DNA of 64,000 bases, taken from the NCBI GenBank assembly GCA_035315065.1, contig DATFYM010000212.1, positions 20,118 through 84,117 of the forward strand. Reading direction: 5' to 3'. A program made the translations under genes and the position numbers. This DNA is from DATFYM01 sp035315065 (GTDB taxonomy: Bacteria > Acidobacteriota > Terriglobia > UBA7540). Shown here in pieces: positions 25,765 through 34,056 of the stretch. The notes under the pieces were generated by a model. It saw nothing but the letters and a program-made list of their open reading frames with translations, searched no databases and was not told the origin of the DNA. Numbering within the stretch: the first letter of the stretch is position 1; every line of letters starts with the position of its first letter.

Positions 25765-26631
25765 GACGGTCACGGAGCCGATCCGGTCCAGCAGGTCGAG
25801 TTGCTCGGAGCGACTCTCGGCTCCGATCGTGAAGGCGTCCAGCACGTTGAGCGACAGCGCGTAATGGAGGGCCTCGTCGACCTTCGAACGCAGGTCGCCT
25901 TGGCCAAGGATCTTCATCCCGATCACGGCCTTGCCACGGGCCTTCATTTCGCGCAGCACGGAGACCACCGTGTCGGGTTCGGCATCCATGTGTGAACCGA
26001 TGGGATTGACCCGGGCCAAGTCGACTTGAACCCAGTCGGACTTGGCGGCGGCCCGAAGCGCTTCGATGGAGTGGCACGAGCAACCGTGGGCGCGAATGAT
26101 CCCCTTCTGGCGGGCTTCTTCGAGCGCGTCCATGGCGCTGCGATAGCGATCGGTCCAATCGCTTTCGGTGAGGCAGTGCATCAGGCAGATATCGAGGTAG
26201 TCGGTTCCCAGTTCTTTGCGGAAGCGATCGAGGTCGGCGCGGATGCCGTCGCCATCCCGCGACCAGGACTTAGTAAGGACCGTCACTTTGTCGCGCGGCA
26301 CTTTCTTGAGAGCGACCGCCAGATGTGGGTGACTGCCGTAGGAGTCGGCGGTATCGAAGAATCGCAGCCCGTGGTCGTAGCCTTGCAACAGCAGGTCCGA
26401 GAGACCCTGGACGCCCAGCGCCGTCTGGTTCGAGTGATGGCCGGAGCCGACGGTGCCGGTGCCGCAAGCGAGGCGGGAGGTCTTGATGCCGGTGCTGCCC
26501 AGCGTGACCATGTCGGCGGCCTTGAACCGACCGGTGGGCGAGGGCGAACCCCACGCCGCCGCCGGTTTGAATCCCAGCCACATGGCACCGACGCCGGAGG
26601 CGGCACGGCCGATGAACTCTCGACGTTTCAT
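25762..26631 (-). CDS. Tat-signal aldo/keto reductase
   Basis: The 289-residue product begins with a twin-arginine-type leader (MKRREFIGRAASGVGAM) and continues as an aldo/keto reductase barrel: substrate/cofactor motifs LGSTGIKTSRLACGTGT, RFFDTADSYGSH (catalytic Asp and Tyr), catalytic Lys in VLTKSW, His in DICLMHC, and GCSCHSIEAL. The last ~40 residues are shorter than in full AKRs. Export of an NADPH enzyme is unusual, but such Tat-AKRs are known in Acidobacteriota and Planctomycetes. It converges with the upstream reductase gene. Confidence 0.85.
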   Translation of the reverse strand: MKRREFIGRAASGVGAMWLGFKPAAAWGSPSPTGRFKAADMVTLGSTGIKTSRLACGTGTVGSGHHSNQTALGVQGLSDLLLQGYDHGLRFFDTADSYGSHPHLAVALKKVPRDKVTVLTKSWSRDGDGIRADLDRFRKELGTDYLDICLMHCLTESDWTDRYRSAMDALEEARQKGIIRAHGCSCHSIEALRAAAKSDWVQVDLARVNPIGSHMDAEPDTVVSVLREMKARGKAVIGMKILGQGDLRSKVDEALHYALSLNVLDAFTIGAESRSEQLDLLDRIGSVTV

Positions 26632-26918
26632 GACGCACCTGCCTTTCGAAACCGATTTATCCCAACAGTCCAGCGACTCATGTGCTTTCGTATATCACGC
26701 CCGGTGAGACCTGTAAAGCGGAACTTTGGCGGTTGGCTAGCATCTATTAACGGTCTGCGTTTGAGGTGAGTGACGGCTCAGGGCAAATTCAATCGGACTT
26801 GATGCGAACCCAGCGTCTCGGACACCAAGGGCCTGAGGCGCGGCATCGGCGTCCAGGGCCGGCACAAACTGGCAGAGCCCATGCGCCCCTAGGAAGCGCG
26901 GGCGAGGATTGGAAACCA

Positions 26919-28001
26919 ATGGCGACAGCGACGATTCCGATCACGGCTCGTTCTAGGGCTAGCTGGATCATTTCATCGCGGGCGGACCTGGCGTGGTTCA
27001 CCCTAGGCGGAGCGGCGGCCGCTTACGTCTTTTGGATGCTCTGGCGCTTCGTTCACGTCCCCCTGCTGTTGCTTGTCGCGATCTGGGCGATCGTGTTTGA
27101 TGAAACGCACGGCTTCGCCACGATCTCTCGCACCTACTTTGATACTCAGGAATTGACCCGGCGCGGGCGGTGGCTATGGGCGAGTCTTGCCTTCTTCTTC
27201 CTCATCGGTCCCGTGCTAATTGTGATGCGTCTGGGCGACTGGCTCGAGCTCGGCACCGAGTTATGGGGCTATTACCACATTTTCAAACAGCATTACGGCT
27301 TCATGATGATGTACAAGAAGAAGAACCACGACTTCGCGCCGGAGGACATGAGGATCGACAAGCTCTTCTTCGCCGCGGCGTTCTACTACCCATTCTTGAC
27401 TTATCCGCTCCATAATAGAGAGGTTGCGGAGATGCTTCCCTTCCCGGTTCCGCCGCGTGCCGGAGCACTCTATGAACGTGTCCTGCTAATCCTGCTGGTT
27501 CTCATCTCTTTAGTCTATCTAAGTCGGCAAGTTCAGAAATGGCGGGCGAGGCTTTCGCTCAACTGGCCGAAGCAGCTTCTGTTTGCGGCGGCGATTCCCG
27601 TAAACTATCTGCTCTTCCGAAGCGCCATGCCGCTCCTCGGTGTGTATGCGGCCACCACGATCTATCACAACATTCAGTATCACCGGCTCGTGTGGTTCTA
27701 CAACCAGAACAAATACGGGCAAGAGGCTGACCGTGCGACGAAGTACGGGCTGGCTACCCTGGTTAACAGCCGCTGGCTCGCCTACATCGCATTTGCCGGA
27801 CTCTATGCATTCATCTTCGATTTCGTGCCGCGCTTCATGCTGAAATCAGAGCTTGGCCCCGGCGACGCCAGCCTGCGCAACCAGCTCATCTTCTCTTTCT
27901 TCGCCGCGCCCGGTCTCCTCCACTACTGGCTTGACGGCCACATCTGGAAGGTTCGTTCCGACAGAGACCTGCGTACCTATCTGCAACTTGACCGGGCGTA
28001 G
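26919..28001 (+). CDS. Polytopic membrane protein with repeated HX4H motifs, function unknown
   Basis: A 360-residue protein with about eight hydrophobic segments and histidines clustered at membrane edges: DETHGFATISRTYFD, YYHIFKQHYGF, YHNIQYHRLVWF and HYWLDGHIWK. Two HX4H pairs and one HX5H pair recall membrane diiron hydroxylases and desaturases, but the spacing does not match a family I know. The frame is open further upstream to 26766, but ATG 26919 (MATATIPI), with GGA-rich sequence upstream, removes an arginine/proline-rich stretch that looks non-coding. It ends 38 bp from the convergent nuoI-like gene. Confidence 0.7.
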   Translation: MATATIPITARSRASWIISSRADLAWFTLGGAAAAYVFWMLWRFVHVPLLLLVAIWAIVFDETHGFATISRTYFDTQELTRRGRWLWASLAFFFLIGPVLIVMRLGDWLELGTELWGYYHIFKQHYGFMMMYKKKNHDFAPEDMRIDKLFFAAAFYYPFLTYPLHNREVAEMLPFPVPPRAGALYERVLLILLVLISLVYLSRQVQKWRARLSLNWPKQLLFAAAIPVNYLLFRSAMPLLGVYAATTIYHNIQYHRLVWFYNQNKYGQEADRATKYGLATLVNSRWLAYIAFAGLYAFIFDFVPRFMLKSELGPGDASLRNQLIFSFFAAPGLLHYWLDGHIWKVRSDRDLRTYLQLDRA

Positions 28002-28039
28002 GTAGCTTCGTAGGGAGCCAGCAGGTCCGGATTGACTTG

Positions 28040-28567
28040 TCAGGTGACTGGAACGTAGTCGCCGGGCTTCTGGTTAGGGTTGACGCGCGGTGGGTTGGTC
28101 TTGGGCTCGGGCGCCGATTGCGCGGGCTCGAGAAGCTGTTCTTTGCGCCACACCAGCGCGTTCGTATCGTAGGCGGCGATCTCGAAGGCCTGGCCGTGCG
28201 TGACCGCGTCGCAGGGACAAGCTTCGACGCAGTAGCCGCAGAAGATGCAGCGATTGTAGTCGATGTTGTAAACCTTGGCGTAGCGCTCCGCCGCGCTGAT
28301 GCGGTGATCGCCGGTGTTTTCGGCCGCCTCGATATAAATACAATTGGAAGGGCACGCCGCGGCGCACAGGAAACAAGCCACGCACTTCTCGAGACCATTC
28401 TCGTCGCGCCTAAGGACATGCAGTCCTCGGTAGCGGTCCTCGAAGTGGACCGGCTCGCGAGGGTAATTCTCCGTCACCGTGGGCCTCACCATGTTCTTGA
28501 AGGTGATGGCGAAGCCTTTGACGATGGCCGTACTGGAATCGATCACTTCTTGAATGATGTTGGCCAT
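28040..28567 (-). CDS. nuoI: NADH-quinone oxidoreductase subunit I (orphan)
   Basis: NuoI carries two [4Fe-4S] clusters passing electrons within complex I. Both ferredoxin motifs are intact: CVACFLCAAACP and CIFCGYCVEACP. The N-terminal amphipathic helix and FKNMVRPTVTENYP stretch match NuoI, as does the length of 175 residues with a proline-rich tail. No other nuo gene is adjacent, so it is either an orphan paralogue or separated from the main operon. SD-like sequence is weak. Confidence 0.9.
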   Translation of the reverse strand: MANIIQEVIDSSTAIVKGFAITFKNMVRPTVTENYPREPVHFEDRYRGLHVLRRDENGLEKCVACFLCAAACPSNCIYIEAAENTGDHRISAAERYAKVYNIDYNRCIFCGYCVEACPCDAVTHGQAFEIAAYDTNALVWRKEQLLEPAQSAPEPKTNPPRVNPNQKPGDYVPVT

Positions 28568-28615
28568 GACTTCAAGGTGTAGTATAGAAGGTGCGAGCCG
28601 TGGCGGTCAACAGGA

Positions 28616-28706
28616 GGGAATTGACGATTGTCGATTGACGCTTGAAAAGCGCAGGGTTCACCATTTTGTCTTTCAATCGGCAAGCAGCAATCGGCACTGC
28701 TCGACC
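28616..28706. repeat. Spacer inverted repeat, CGATTGACG-type arms
   Basis: AATTGACGATTGTCGATTGA at the left and CAATCGGCAAGCAGCAATCGG at the right form imperfect arms around about 35 nt. This is a third copy of the CGATTGACG theme. Confidence 0.65.
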
Positions 28707-28751
28707 AACGCCGGCTCGCCCCGGCGCATCAAACCGCCTAAGGAGCAGCTC

Positions 28752-29444
28752 ATGAAAAGCCCGAAAAGACTGGCAGTGGCCTCGACCGTGTCTCTCGCTT
28801 TCGTTCTTATTGCCTGCTTCCCTGCCTTGGTGGTGGCAGCCGACGACGGCCCGAAACTGCCGGCGGGCACGACGCTGCAGATGACGCTCACCACCACGCT
28901 GAGCAGCAAGGCCAACGAGAACGGCGATCCCTTTACGGCCGAGATTGAAGAGCCGGTCTTCGCCGGCGGCGAAGAGATTATCCCGGCGGGAAGCACCGTC
29001 GAGGGGCGTATTTCCTTTATCAAACCGCCCGGCCGTGCCACCGGCAAGGCCGAGATGCGACTGACGCCGGAGAAGGTAACCACCAAACAGGGGTTGCTGT
29101 TCAACATCTCGGCGGCGCTGACGGACGCCAAGGGGGACGTCAAGATGAAGGGTAACGAGGGCACTCTCGAGGGGCCGGGCAAGAGCAATAAGGATGCGGC
29201 CAAAGAGACCGGGATCGGCGCCGCGGCAGGAGCGGGCGTCGGGGCCATCGCCGACGGAGGAATGGGCGCGCTTTACGGTATGGGCGCAGGCGCGGCGGCG
29301 GCGATCATCCACACCGTCCTCAAGAAGCACGGAAACATCGTGGTGCCTCAGGGCACCGAGTTGACCTACGTCGTCAACCGGGATACCATCGGCCAGAAAG
29401 CGTCGACCGAAGGGGCGCCGCTGGTTATTCATCAAGACCACTAG
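28752..29444 (+). CDS. Secreted TrbI/VirB10-like beta-domain protein with glycine zipper
   Basis: A signal peptide (about 1-30: SPKRLAVASTVSLAFVLIAC) precedes a domain with the pattern LPAGTTLQMTL...GDPFTAEIEEPVF...IIPAGSTVEGR, seen in many acidobacterial exported proteins and reminiscent of the VirB10/TrbI beta barrel. A glycine-rich segment (about 155-182, GIGAAAGAGVGAIADGGMGA) could insert in or lie along a membrane. ATG 28752 is preceded by AAGGAG. 230 residues. The function is unknown; no conjugation genes are nearby. Confidence 0.7.
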   Translation: MKSPKRLAVASTVSLAFVLIACFPALVVAADDGPKLPAGTTLQMTLTTTLSSKANENGDPFTAEIEEPVFAGGEEIIPAGSTVEGRISFIKPPGRATGKAEMRLTPEKVTTKQGLLFNISAALTDAKGDVKMKGNEGTLEGPGKSNKDAAKETGIGAAAGAGVGAIADGGMGALYGMGAGAAAAIIHTVLKKHGNIVVPQGTELTYVVNRDTIGQKASTEGAPLVIHQDH

Positions 29445-29451
29445 GGGAGTA

Positions 29452-29540
29452 GATGGTAGGAGGCAGACGGTAGAAAGGGAAAGAGCCCCGTCTACCTCCG
29501 CCTCCCTTCATTCCGTATACCGTCTACCGACTACCCTCTT
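29452..29540. repeat. Spacer inverted repeat, GTAGACGG-type arms, entering ypdA
   Basis: GGAGGCAGACGGTAG units pair with CCGTCTACCTCCGCCTCC and GTATACCGTCTACCG. The right arm extends to about 29536 and so encodes the last ~10 residues of the minus-strand reductase. Confidence 0.75.
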
Positions 29541-30515
29541 CTCCACCACGTCGGCGATGATCTGCTTCCCGTGGAAGCGTCCGTTCTCAATGAAGATCTC
29601 GTTGGTTTGCCGGCCCGAAACCACTACTCCCGCCACGTAGAGACCCGGCACGTTGCTCTCCAGCGTTTGCGGATTACAGGCCGGCCGGTAACTCTCGGCG
29701 TCAACCTCCACCCCCGCCCGGCCCAGAAAATCGATGTCGGGATGATATCCGGTCAGCGCGAACACGAAGTCGTTCTCGATCCGCAAGGTCACGCCGGAAG
29801 CCTGGTGCACCACTACCGAATCTTCGGTGATCTCCTTCACGGTTGACTCGAAGAAGGCGCGGATGGACTTCTCCTTGATCCGATTCTCGATATCCGGCCT
29901 GATCCAATACTTGATATGCCGGCTCAACTCCGGCTCGCGGCAGATCAGAGTAACCTCGGCTCCGTGACGATATAGGTCAAGCGACGTAATCGCCGCCGAG
30001 TTGGCGCCGCCGATCACGGCCACCTTGCGCTGAAAGAACTCATGACCTTCCACCGCATAGTGGGTCACCTTCGGCAAGTCCTCGCCCGGAATGTCCATCC
30101 AGTTGGGAAGGTCGTAGTAGCCGCTGGCCACGATCACGTTCAGCGCCCGATAGCCGTACCCCTTCCCCGACTTCGTCGCGGTCTCGATTGCGAACCCTTC
30201 ATCCGACCTTCGAACCTCCAGCACGCGTTCCTGGTAACGAACCGGCAAGTGGTAGAAGTCCGCCACCCGCCGGTAGTACTCCAGCGCCTCGGCGCGCGTC
30301 GGCTTGACGTTGACGCTGGAGAAAGGCACGTCGCCGATCTCCAGTCGCTCGCGGTTGGTGAAAAACGTCATGTTCGCCGGATAGTGGTAAAGCGAGTTAA
30401 CCAGGCAGCCTTTCTCGATGATCAGTGACCTCAACCCGGCGCGGACAGCCTCGATGCCGCACGCCAAGCCCGTAGGCCCGGCGCCAACCACCAAAACGTC
30501 CAACATGTCCGTCAT
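29508..30515 (-). CDS. ypdA: YpdA-family FAD-dependent thiol-disulfide reductase
   Basis: YpdA (Bdr) reduces bacillithiol disulfide with NADPH. The 335-residue protein has the FAD motif VVGAGPTGLACGIEA near the start, the YpdA-typical YHYPANMTFFTN segment, a second Rossmann motif VIGGANSAA and the terminal FAD site VPGLYVAGVV. It lacks a CxxC redox pair, as is usual for YpdA. This implies the organism makes bacillithiol. Start may be 30515 or 30506. The last residues (EKRVVGRRYTE) are read from a spacer repeat. Confidence 0.88.
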   Translation of the reverse strand: MTDMLDVLVVGAGPTGLACGIEAVRAGLRSLIIEKGCLVNSLYHYPANMTFFTNRERLEIGDVPFSSVNVKPTRAEALEYYRRVADFYHLPVRYQERVLEVRRSDEGFAIETATKSGKGYGYRALNVIVASGYYDLPNWMDIPGEDLPKVTHYAVEGHEFFQRKVAVIGGANSAAITSLDLYRHGAEVTLICREPELSRHIKYWIRPDIENRIKEKSIRAFFESTVKEITEDSVVVHQASGVTLRIENDFVFALTGYHPDIDFLGRAGVEVDAESYRPACNPQTLESNVPGLYVAGVVVSGRQTNEIFIENGRFHGKQIIADVVEKRVVGRRYTE

Positions 30516-30524
30516 TCAAAGTCC

Positions 30525-30692
30525 TCAGTTCTCAGTTGGTTTTCAGTTTTCAGTGATCAGTTTTCAGTTAGCTCAAGACGCTGTCAGCACTCAGCCCATC
30601 AGCTATCTATCAGCCTGCCAAATCGTGAGCACGCCAGGCTTTCTTGCTGACGGCTGATAGCTGGCTGAAAACTGAAAACTGAAAACTGAATA
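30525..30692. repeat. Spacer inverted repeat, CAGTTTTCAGT-type arms
   Basis: Left units CAGTTCTCAGTTGG and CAGTTTTCAGTGATCAG (30525-30570) face CTGAAAACTGAAAACTGAAA (30664-30690). Inside lies a second pair, CAGCACTCAGCCCATCAGCT against GCTGACGGCTGATAGCTGG. Confidence 0.8.
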
Positions 30693-30696
30693 CTCT

Positions 30697-31014
30697 TCAA
30701 CCTTCAAGTAACACTTGAATCTCACTCCTGAACCGCTCGTAGCCGCCAAGCAACTCCGGCGTGGCTGACACTAGCTTCGATTTCCACACAAACGCCTTCC
30801 CTTCCCCTCGCTCCACCAGCATTCCGAGCCCTTCCGGAAAGCGATAGCCCACCTGCCCGAACTGAACCAGCCTGCCGTCAGACGGATCGAGCAAGGCGAC
30901 GAAGCCGTCCTTCTCGACGCCGAGGTAGCGCTCCATCCGCTCCAGCGTCACAAACCGGAAACCGGCTTGGAGAAAATGCTCCAGCGTGGCGATTTGGGTT
31001 GGCGTCAGGTCCAT
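30697..31014 (-). CDS. Conserved hypothetical protein (105 aa)
   Basis: A soluble small protein beginning MDLTPTQIATLEHFLQAGFR, followed by FVTLERMERYLGVEKDGFVA and a beta-rich core (LLDPSDGRLVQFGQVGYRF, MLVERGEGKAFVWKS). I recall similar proteins in other acidobacterial genomes but know no function. The frame extends upstream to 31098, but those residues are translated from a TTGAGCGATTG spacer array, so the ATG at 31014 is preferred. Confidence 0.65.
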   Translation of the reverse strand: MDLTPTQIATLEHFLQAGFRFVTLERMERYLGVEKDGFVALLDPSDGRLVQFGQVGYRFPEGLGMLVERGEGKAFVWKSKLVSATPELLGGYERFRSEIQVLLEG

Positions 31015-31018
31015 TGGA

Positions 31019-31109
31019 AGAATTGAGTCATTGAGCGATTGAGTGATTGAGCCATTGAAGACGTCTTCCTTCAATGACCCAATCACCCAATGGCTCAATC
31101 ACTCAATGT
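31019..31109. repeat. Spacer inverted repeat, TTGAGTGATTG-type arms
   Basis: Left arm 31019-31058 (AATTGAGTCATTGAGCGATT...) and right arm 31071-31109 (TTCAATGACCCAATCACCCA...) are near-complementary around a GACGTC-containing loop. The right arm overlaps the stop of the gamma-glutamylcyclotransferase-like gene. Confidence 0.85.
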
Positions 31110-31504
31110 TCCGCGTAGTCCCCTGAGGCAATGAGACGTTTCGGTCCAGGCCAGCGAGCTAGCCAATAGATCCAGGCCTGCGTCGTCGCGCCATTTTCCA
31201 GGGTGACCTCGGCCGCCTCCCGGCGATAGAAGCTCTCTGCCGGCGCACCCGGTCGCAAGCCTTCTGTACGATCGAGGATCCCCAAGGCGCGCTCAGGGTT
31301 GGCCAGGCGATAGACTTCTCCGTGCACGCGATCGGCCGCGGCGTTCGAAGGCTTAGCGCCGCAGTAATGGCCGAGATCGAACAGGCGACCGCGCAAGCTT
31401 GCGTTTCCGACATGCCGCGCGCCCAGACCGGCGAGGACACCATGCAACTCGAATCCCCGCCGCAGGGAACCGTAAACGAACAGCAAGTCGGGCGTTGGAA
31501 TCAT
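31103..31504 (-). CDS. Gamma-glutamylcyclotransferase-like protein
   Basis: The AIG2/GGCT fold is shown by the substrate loop FVYGSLRRGFELHGVL and the later GEVYRL, ALGILDRTEG and SFYRREAAEVTLENG elements. Members release 5-oxoproline from gamma-glutamyl amines or peptides. The frame extends nine residues upstream to 31531; ATG 31504 (MIPTPDLLFV) fits the family start. About 133 residues, normal length. The C terminus (SGDYAEH) abuts a spacer repeat. Confidence 0.82.
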   Translation of the reverse strand: MIPTPDLLFVYGSLRRGFELHGVLAGLGARHVGNASLRGRLFDLGHYCGAKPSNAAADRVHGEVYRLANPERALGILDRTEGLRPGAPAESFYRREAAEVTLENGATTQAWIYWLARWPGPKRLIASGDYAEH

Positions 31505-31507
31505 GAG

Positions 31508-31700
31508 GAACGAGCAAAGGGTGAAGGGCAAAGGGTAAAGTGTGAAGGGTAAAGGGTAAAGGCTGAGGTGTTGGCTTTCACCTGCGCCAGAAAGGCACCG
31601 GCAGCTTTGCAGCGCTGAGCATTCCGCGGGACGTATACATAGAGTCCTAGTCTTTTACCCTTAGCCTTTTACCCTTTATCCTTTACCCTTCACCATTCAA
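31508..31700. repeat. Spacer inverted repeat, AAAGGGTAAAG-type arms
   Basis: GGTGAAGGGCAAAGGGTAAA-type units (31518-31562) face CTTTTACCCTTAGCC and CCTTTATCCTTTACCC units (31653-31693). The ~90-nt interval shows no gene. Confidence 0.8.
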
Positions 31701-31703
31701 GCC

Positions 31704-32189
31704 TCACATTTTGTACCGTCCCATATCTTCGTCCCCAAGATTCTCCAGCCACTTGCGCAACTCCTCGTTGTTTACCTTATCCGCCACCGAGCCGGCGACC
31801 TTGGAGTTCTTCAGTACCTCGTCCTCGACGTAGATGGGGCAATCGGCGCGCAAAGCGAGCGCCAAAGCGTCACTGGGACGTGAATCGATGCTGAGCACCT
31901 GGCCTTCCCGTTCCAGCCAGATGAGGGCGTAGAAGGTATCGTCGCGCAACTCGGTCACCACCACCTTGTGGATGTGGGCGTCGAGTCCCACCAGGACGTT
32001 CTTGATCAAATCGTGGGTCATGGGCCGGGGAGTGGCCACCTTTTCGATTTCGAGGGCGATGGCGTTGGCCTCGTAGATACCCACCCAAATGGGCAGCACC
32101 GACCCGCCATTCACGTCCTTCAGGATGACGATCGGCATATTAGTAACCGGATCCATCATCAGCCCTCGGATCTTCATTTCCACTTCCAT
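31704..32189 (-). CDS. Bifunctional nuclease (BFN/DUF151) family protein
   Basis: The 161-residue protein matches the BFN domain: MKIRGLMMDPVTNMPIVILKD, VLPIWVGIYEANAIALEIE, PRPMTHDLI, and SIDSRPSDALALALR. The family is linked to DNase/RNase activity but is poorly characterised in bacteria. ATG 32189 has GGAGG at a good distance; the upstream ATG (32201) lies inside that ribosome binding site. Arranged head-to-tail with miaB and probably separately transcribed because a 115-bp palindrome separates them. Confidence 0.88.
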   Translation of the reverse strand: MEVEMKIRGLMMDPVTNMPIVILKDVNGGSVLPIWVGIYEANAIALEIEKVATPRPMTHDLIKNVLVGLDAHIHKVVVTELRDDTFYALIWLEREGQVLSIDSRPSDALALALRADCPIYVEDEVLKNSKVAGSVADKVNNEELRKWLENLGDEDMGRYKM

Positions 32190-32207
32190 GTCGCCCTCCA
32201 ATGGAAT

Positions 32208-32306
32208 AGTGGCTAGTGGTTAGTGGCTAGTGGCTAGTGGCTAGCGAAAGTCGGCAAGAGATCCGCCTTTTCACTAGCCACTAGCCACTAGCCACTAGTC
32301 ACTGCT
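32208..32306. repeat. Spacer inverted repeat, CTAGCCA-type arms
   Basis: AGTGGCTAGTGGTTAGTGG units (32210-32246) face CACTAGCCACTAGCC units (32272-32302). At least four units per arm, nearly perfectly complementary, so the arms can slip in register. Confidence 0.85.
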
Positions 32307-33741
32307 ACCCCCCCTGTGCAACTCCCACCAAGCTATTCGGCCCTGCTTCGGTGACGCGCACGTTCATGTACTGCCCCACCCACGCCGGCTCGCCCGCAAA
32401 GTTAATCACCCGGTTGCTCGTTGTTCGCCCGACCGCCTGACCCAGGCGCGGCTGGTAGTTCTCCACCAGGACTTCAAACTCGCGGCCGATGCAGGCTTGA
32501 TTGCGCCGCAACTGGATCTCTCGCTGGCGTTCCTGGAGGATTGCCAGCCGCCGCCCCTTCTCCTCATCCGGCACCGAATCCATCTGGCCAGCCGCCGAGG
32601 TGTTGGGCCGAGGAGAGTACTTGAACGAGAAAACCTGATCGTACTCCACTTCTTCCAGCAAGGAAAGAGTCTGCTCGAAGTCTTCCTCCGTCTCGTCGCA
32701 GAAGCCAACAATGATGTCGGTGGAGAGGCTGATGGGGCGCCGCGAGCTGCGCAGGCAATCAATCTTCGACATGTACTGCTCGCGCGTATAGCCGCGCAGC
32801 ATGTGCGCCAACACCCGGCTCGACCCGGACTGCACCGGCAGGTGTACTTGGTCGCAGAGTGCCGGATGCGATTCAATGACGCGGACGATTTCGGCCGTGA
32901 AGTCGCGCGGATGCGAAGTGGTGAAGCGCACGCGCCGCACCCCCTCGACTTCCGCCACCGCCGCCAGCAGCTCGGCAAAGCTCAGCCGGGCGGGTCCCGG
33001 ATCGCGGTAAGAATTGACGTTCTGGCCCAAAAGTTGAATTTCGGTATAGCCTTCACCCGCCAGGCGGCGGCAATCCGCAAGGATGCGATCGGCGGGGCGG
33101 CTGCGTTCCGGACCGCGCGTCATGGGTACCACGCAGTACGCGCACTCCTTGTCGCAACCCTCGATGATGGTGAGGTAGGCGCGAAAGGGATTATCGCGCC
33201 GCGTCATCTCCGTCTCGAAGCACTCGTCGATCTCCAGCGAGAGCCCGGCTACGCGCCGGCTCCCGGTTTCGATCTGGTCGAGCAGACCGGGCAGCTTGGA
33301 GTAACTGGCGGAGCCGCACACCAGCCCCACTTGCGGCGCCCGCTCGAAGATCCGCTCGCCCTCCTGCTGCGCCACGCAGCCCAGCACGCCGACGATCCTG
33401 GCGTTCCTTCCCGGGCCGCGCCCCGCCCGCTCCTGCTGCTTCTTGAAAGCACCCAGCCGCGAGAAAACCTTTTGCGCCGCCTTTTCGCGGATGCTGCAAG
33501 TGTTGTAGAGGATGAGATCGGCGGCGTCGTGATTTTCCACCGGGCGATAGCCGCGCGCCATCAGAACGCCCGCCACCTTCTCCGAATCGTGGACGTTCAT
33601 CTGGCAGCCGAAGGTCTCGATGTAGAAAGTCTTCCCTGCCCCCGCAATGGAAGCTGCCGCGGCAGTCTTCTCCAACCCGGCGTCCGGCGGCGGCGAGCCC
33701 TGCGCAGTCGCGGCTGAAATCTGGATGAGGTCGTTGCCCAT
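32305..33741 (-). CDS. miaB: tRNA-2-methylthio-N6-dimethylallyladenosine synthase
   Basis: MiaB adds the methylthio group to i6A37 of tRNAs. The N-terminal UPF0004 domain shows its three cluster cysteines (TFGCQMNVHDSE, YNTCSIREKA, LGCVAQQEGE); the radical SAM motif is EGCDKECAYCVVP; the C-terminal TRAM domain ends the protein (YMNVRVTEAGPNSLVG). At 478 residues it is complete, with a short alanine-rich leader that could be trimmed to a later start. Confidence 0.96.
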   Translation of the reverse strand: MGNDLIQISAATAQGSPPPDAGLEKTAAAASIAGAGKTFYIETFGCQMNVHDSEKVAGVLMARGYRPVENHDAADLILYNTCSIREKAAQKVFSRLGAFKKQQERAGRGPGRNARIVGVLGCVAQQEGERIFERAPQVGLVCGSASYSKLPGLLDQIETGSRRVAGLSLEIDECFETEMTRRDNPFRAYLTIIEGCDKECAYCVVPMTRGPERSRPADRILADCRRLAGEGYTEIQLLGQNVNSYRDPGPARLSFAELLAAVAEVEGVRRVRFTTSHPRDFTAEIVRVIESHPALCDQVHLPVQSGSSRVLAHMLRGYTREQYMSKIDCLRSSRRPISLSTDIIVGFCDETEEDFEQTLSLLEEVEYDQVFSFKYSPRPNTSAAGQMDSVPDEEKGRRLAILQERQREIQLRRNQACIGREFEVLVENYQPRLGQAVGRTTSNRVINFAGEPAWVGQYMNVRVTEAGPNSLVGVAQGG

Positions 33742-33772
33742 GATAACTTGCGAAGCTTAAGTATAGGGGAGT

Positions 33773-33878
33773 CCAAAGTCGAAAGTCAAAAGTCGAAAGT
33801 CAAAGCGGAACAGCCGTCAGCTCTCAGCAAGAAAGTCCGCTAGTCTTGCTGAGAGCTGACGGCTGATTGCTGATAGCC
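33773..33878. repeat. Spacer repeats: TCGAAAGT array and a CAGCTCTCAGCAAG hairpin
   Basis: A GTCGAAAGTCAAAAGTCGAA array (33778-33803) has no near complement. Next to it, GTCAGCTCTCAGCAAG (about 33815-33830) pairs with CTTGCTGAGAGCTGAC (about 33845-33860), a perfect 16-bp stem. Confidence 0.85.
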
Positions 33879-33886
33879 GATACGCG

Positions 33887-33916
33887 AAAAAAAGGGCCGC
33901 CTCCGAAGGGCGGCCC
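33887..33916 (-). terminator. Rho-independent terminator
   Basis: Read on the minus strand, a GC-rich stem GGGCCGCC/GGCGGCCC (33894-33901 with 33909-33916) around TTCGGA is followed directly by seven T residues. It lies about 140 bp after the minus-strand gene at 34057-34389 and would end that transcript. This is the clearest classical terminator I found in the window. Confidence 0.88.
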
Positions 33917-33981
33917 AAGTTGAATCAGAAACACATTTCGTTCCGCCCGCTTGAGGGCGGGGCCTCTTGTCACGCAGTCTC

Positions 33982-34050
33982 AAGTTGAAGTCGAAAGTAG
34001 AAGCGGTCGGTCTTAACTTCGACTTTCGACTTTCGACACCGCATATAAGT
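33982..34050. repeat. Spacer inverted repeat, GAAGTCGAAAGT-type arms
   Basis: Left GTTGAAGTCGAAAGTAGAAG (33984-34003) against right CTTAACTTCGACTTTCGAC (34013-34031) with a short loop. Lies between the terminator and the end of the small exported protein gene. Confidence 0.7.
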
Positions 34051-34056
34051 CGAAGG

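Noticed and set aside
32497..33717. 406-codon plus-strand frame opposite miaB
   Set aside because: MiaB is unmistakable; this frame is its shadow.
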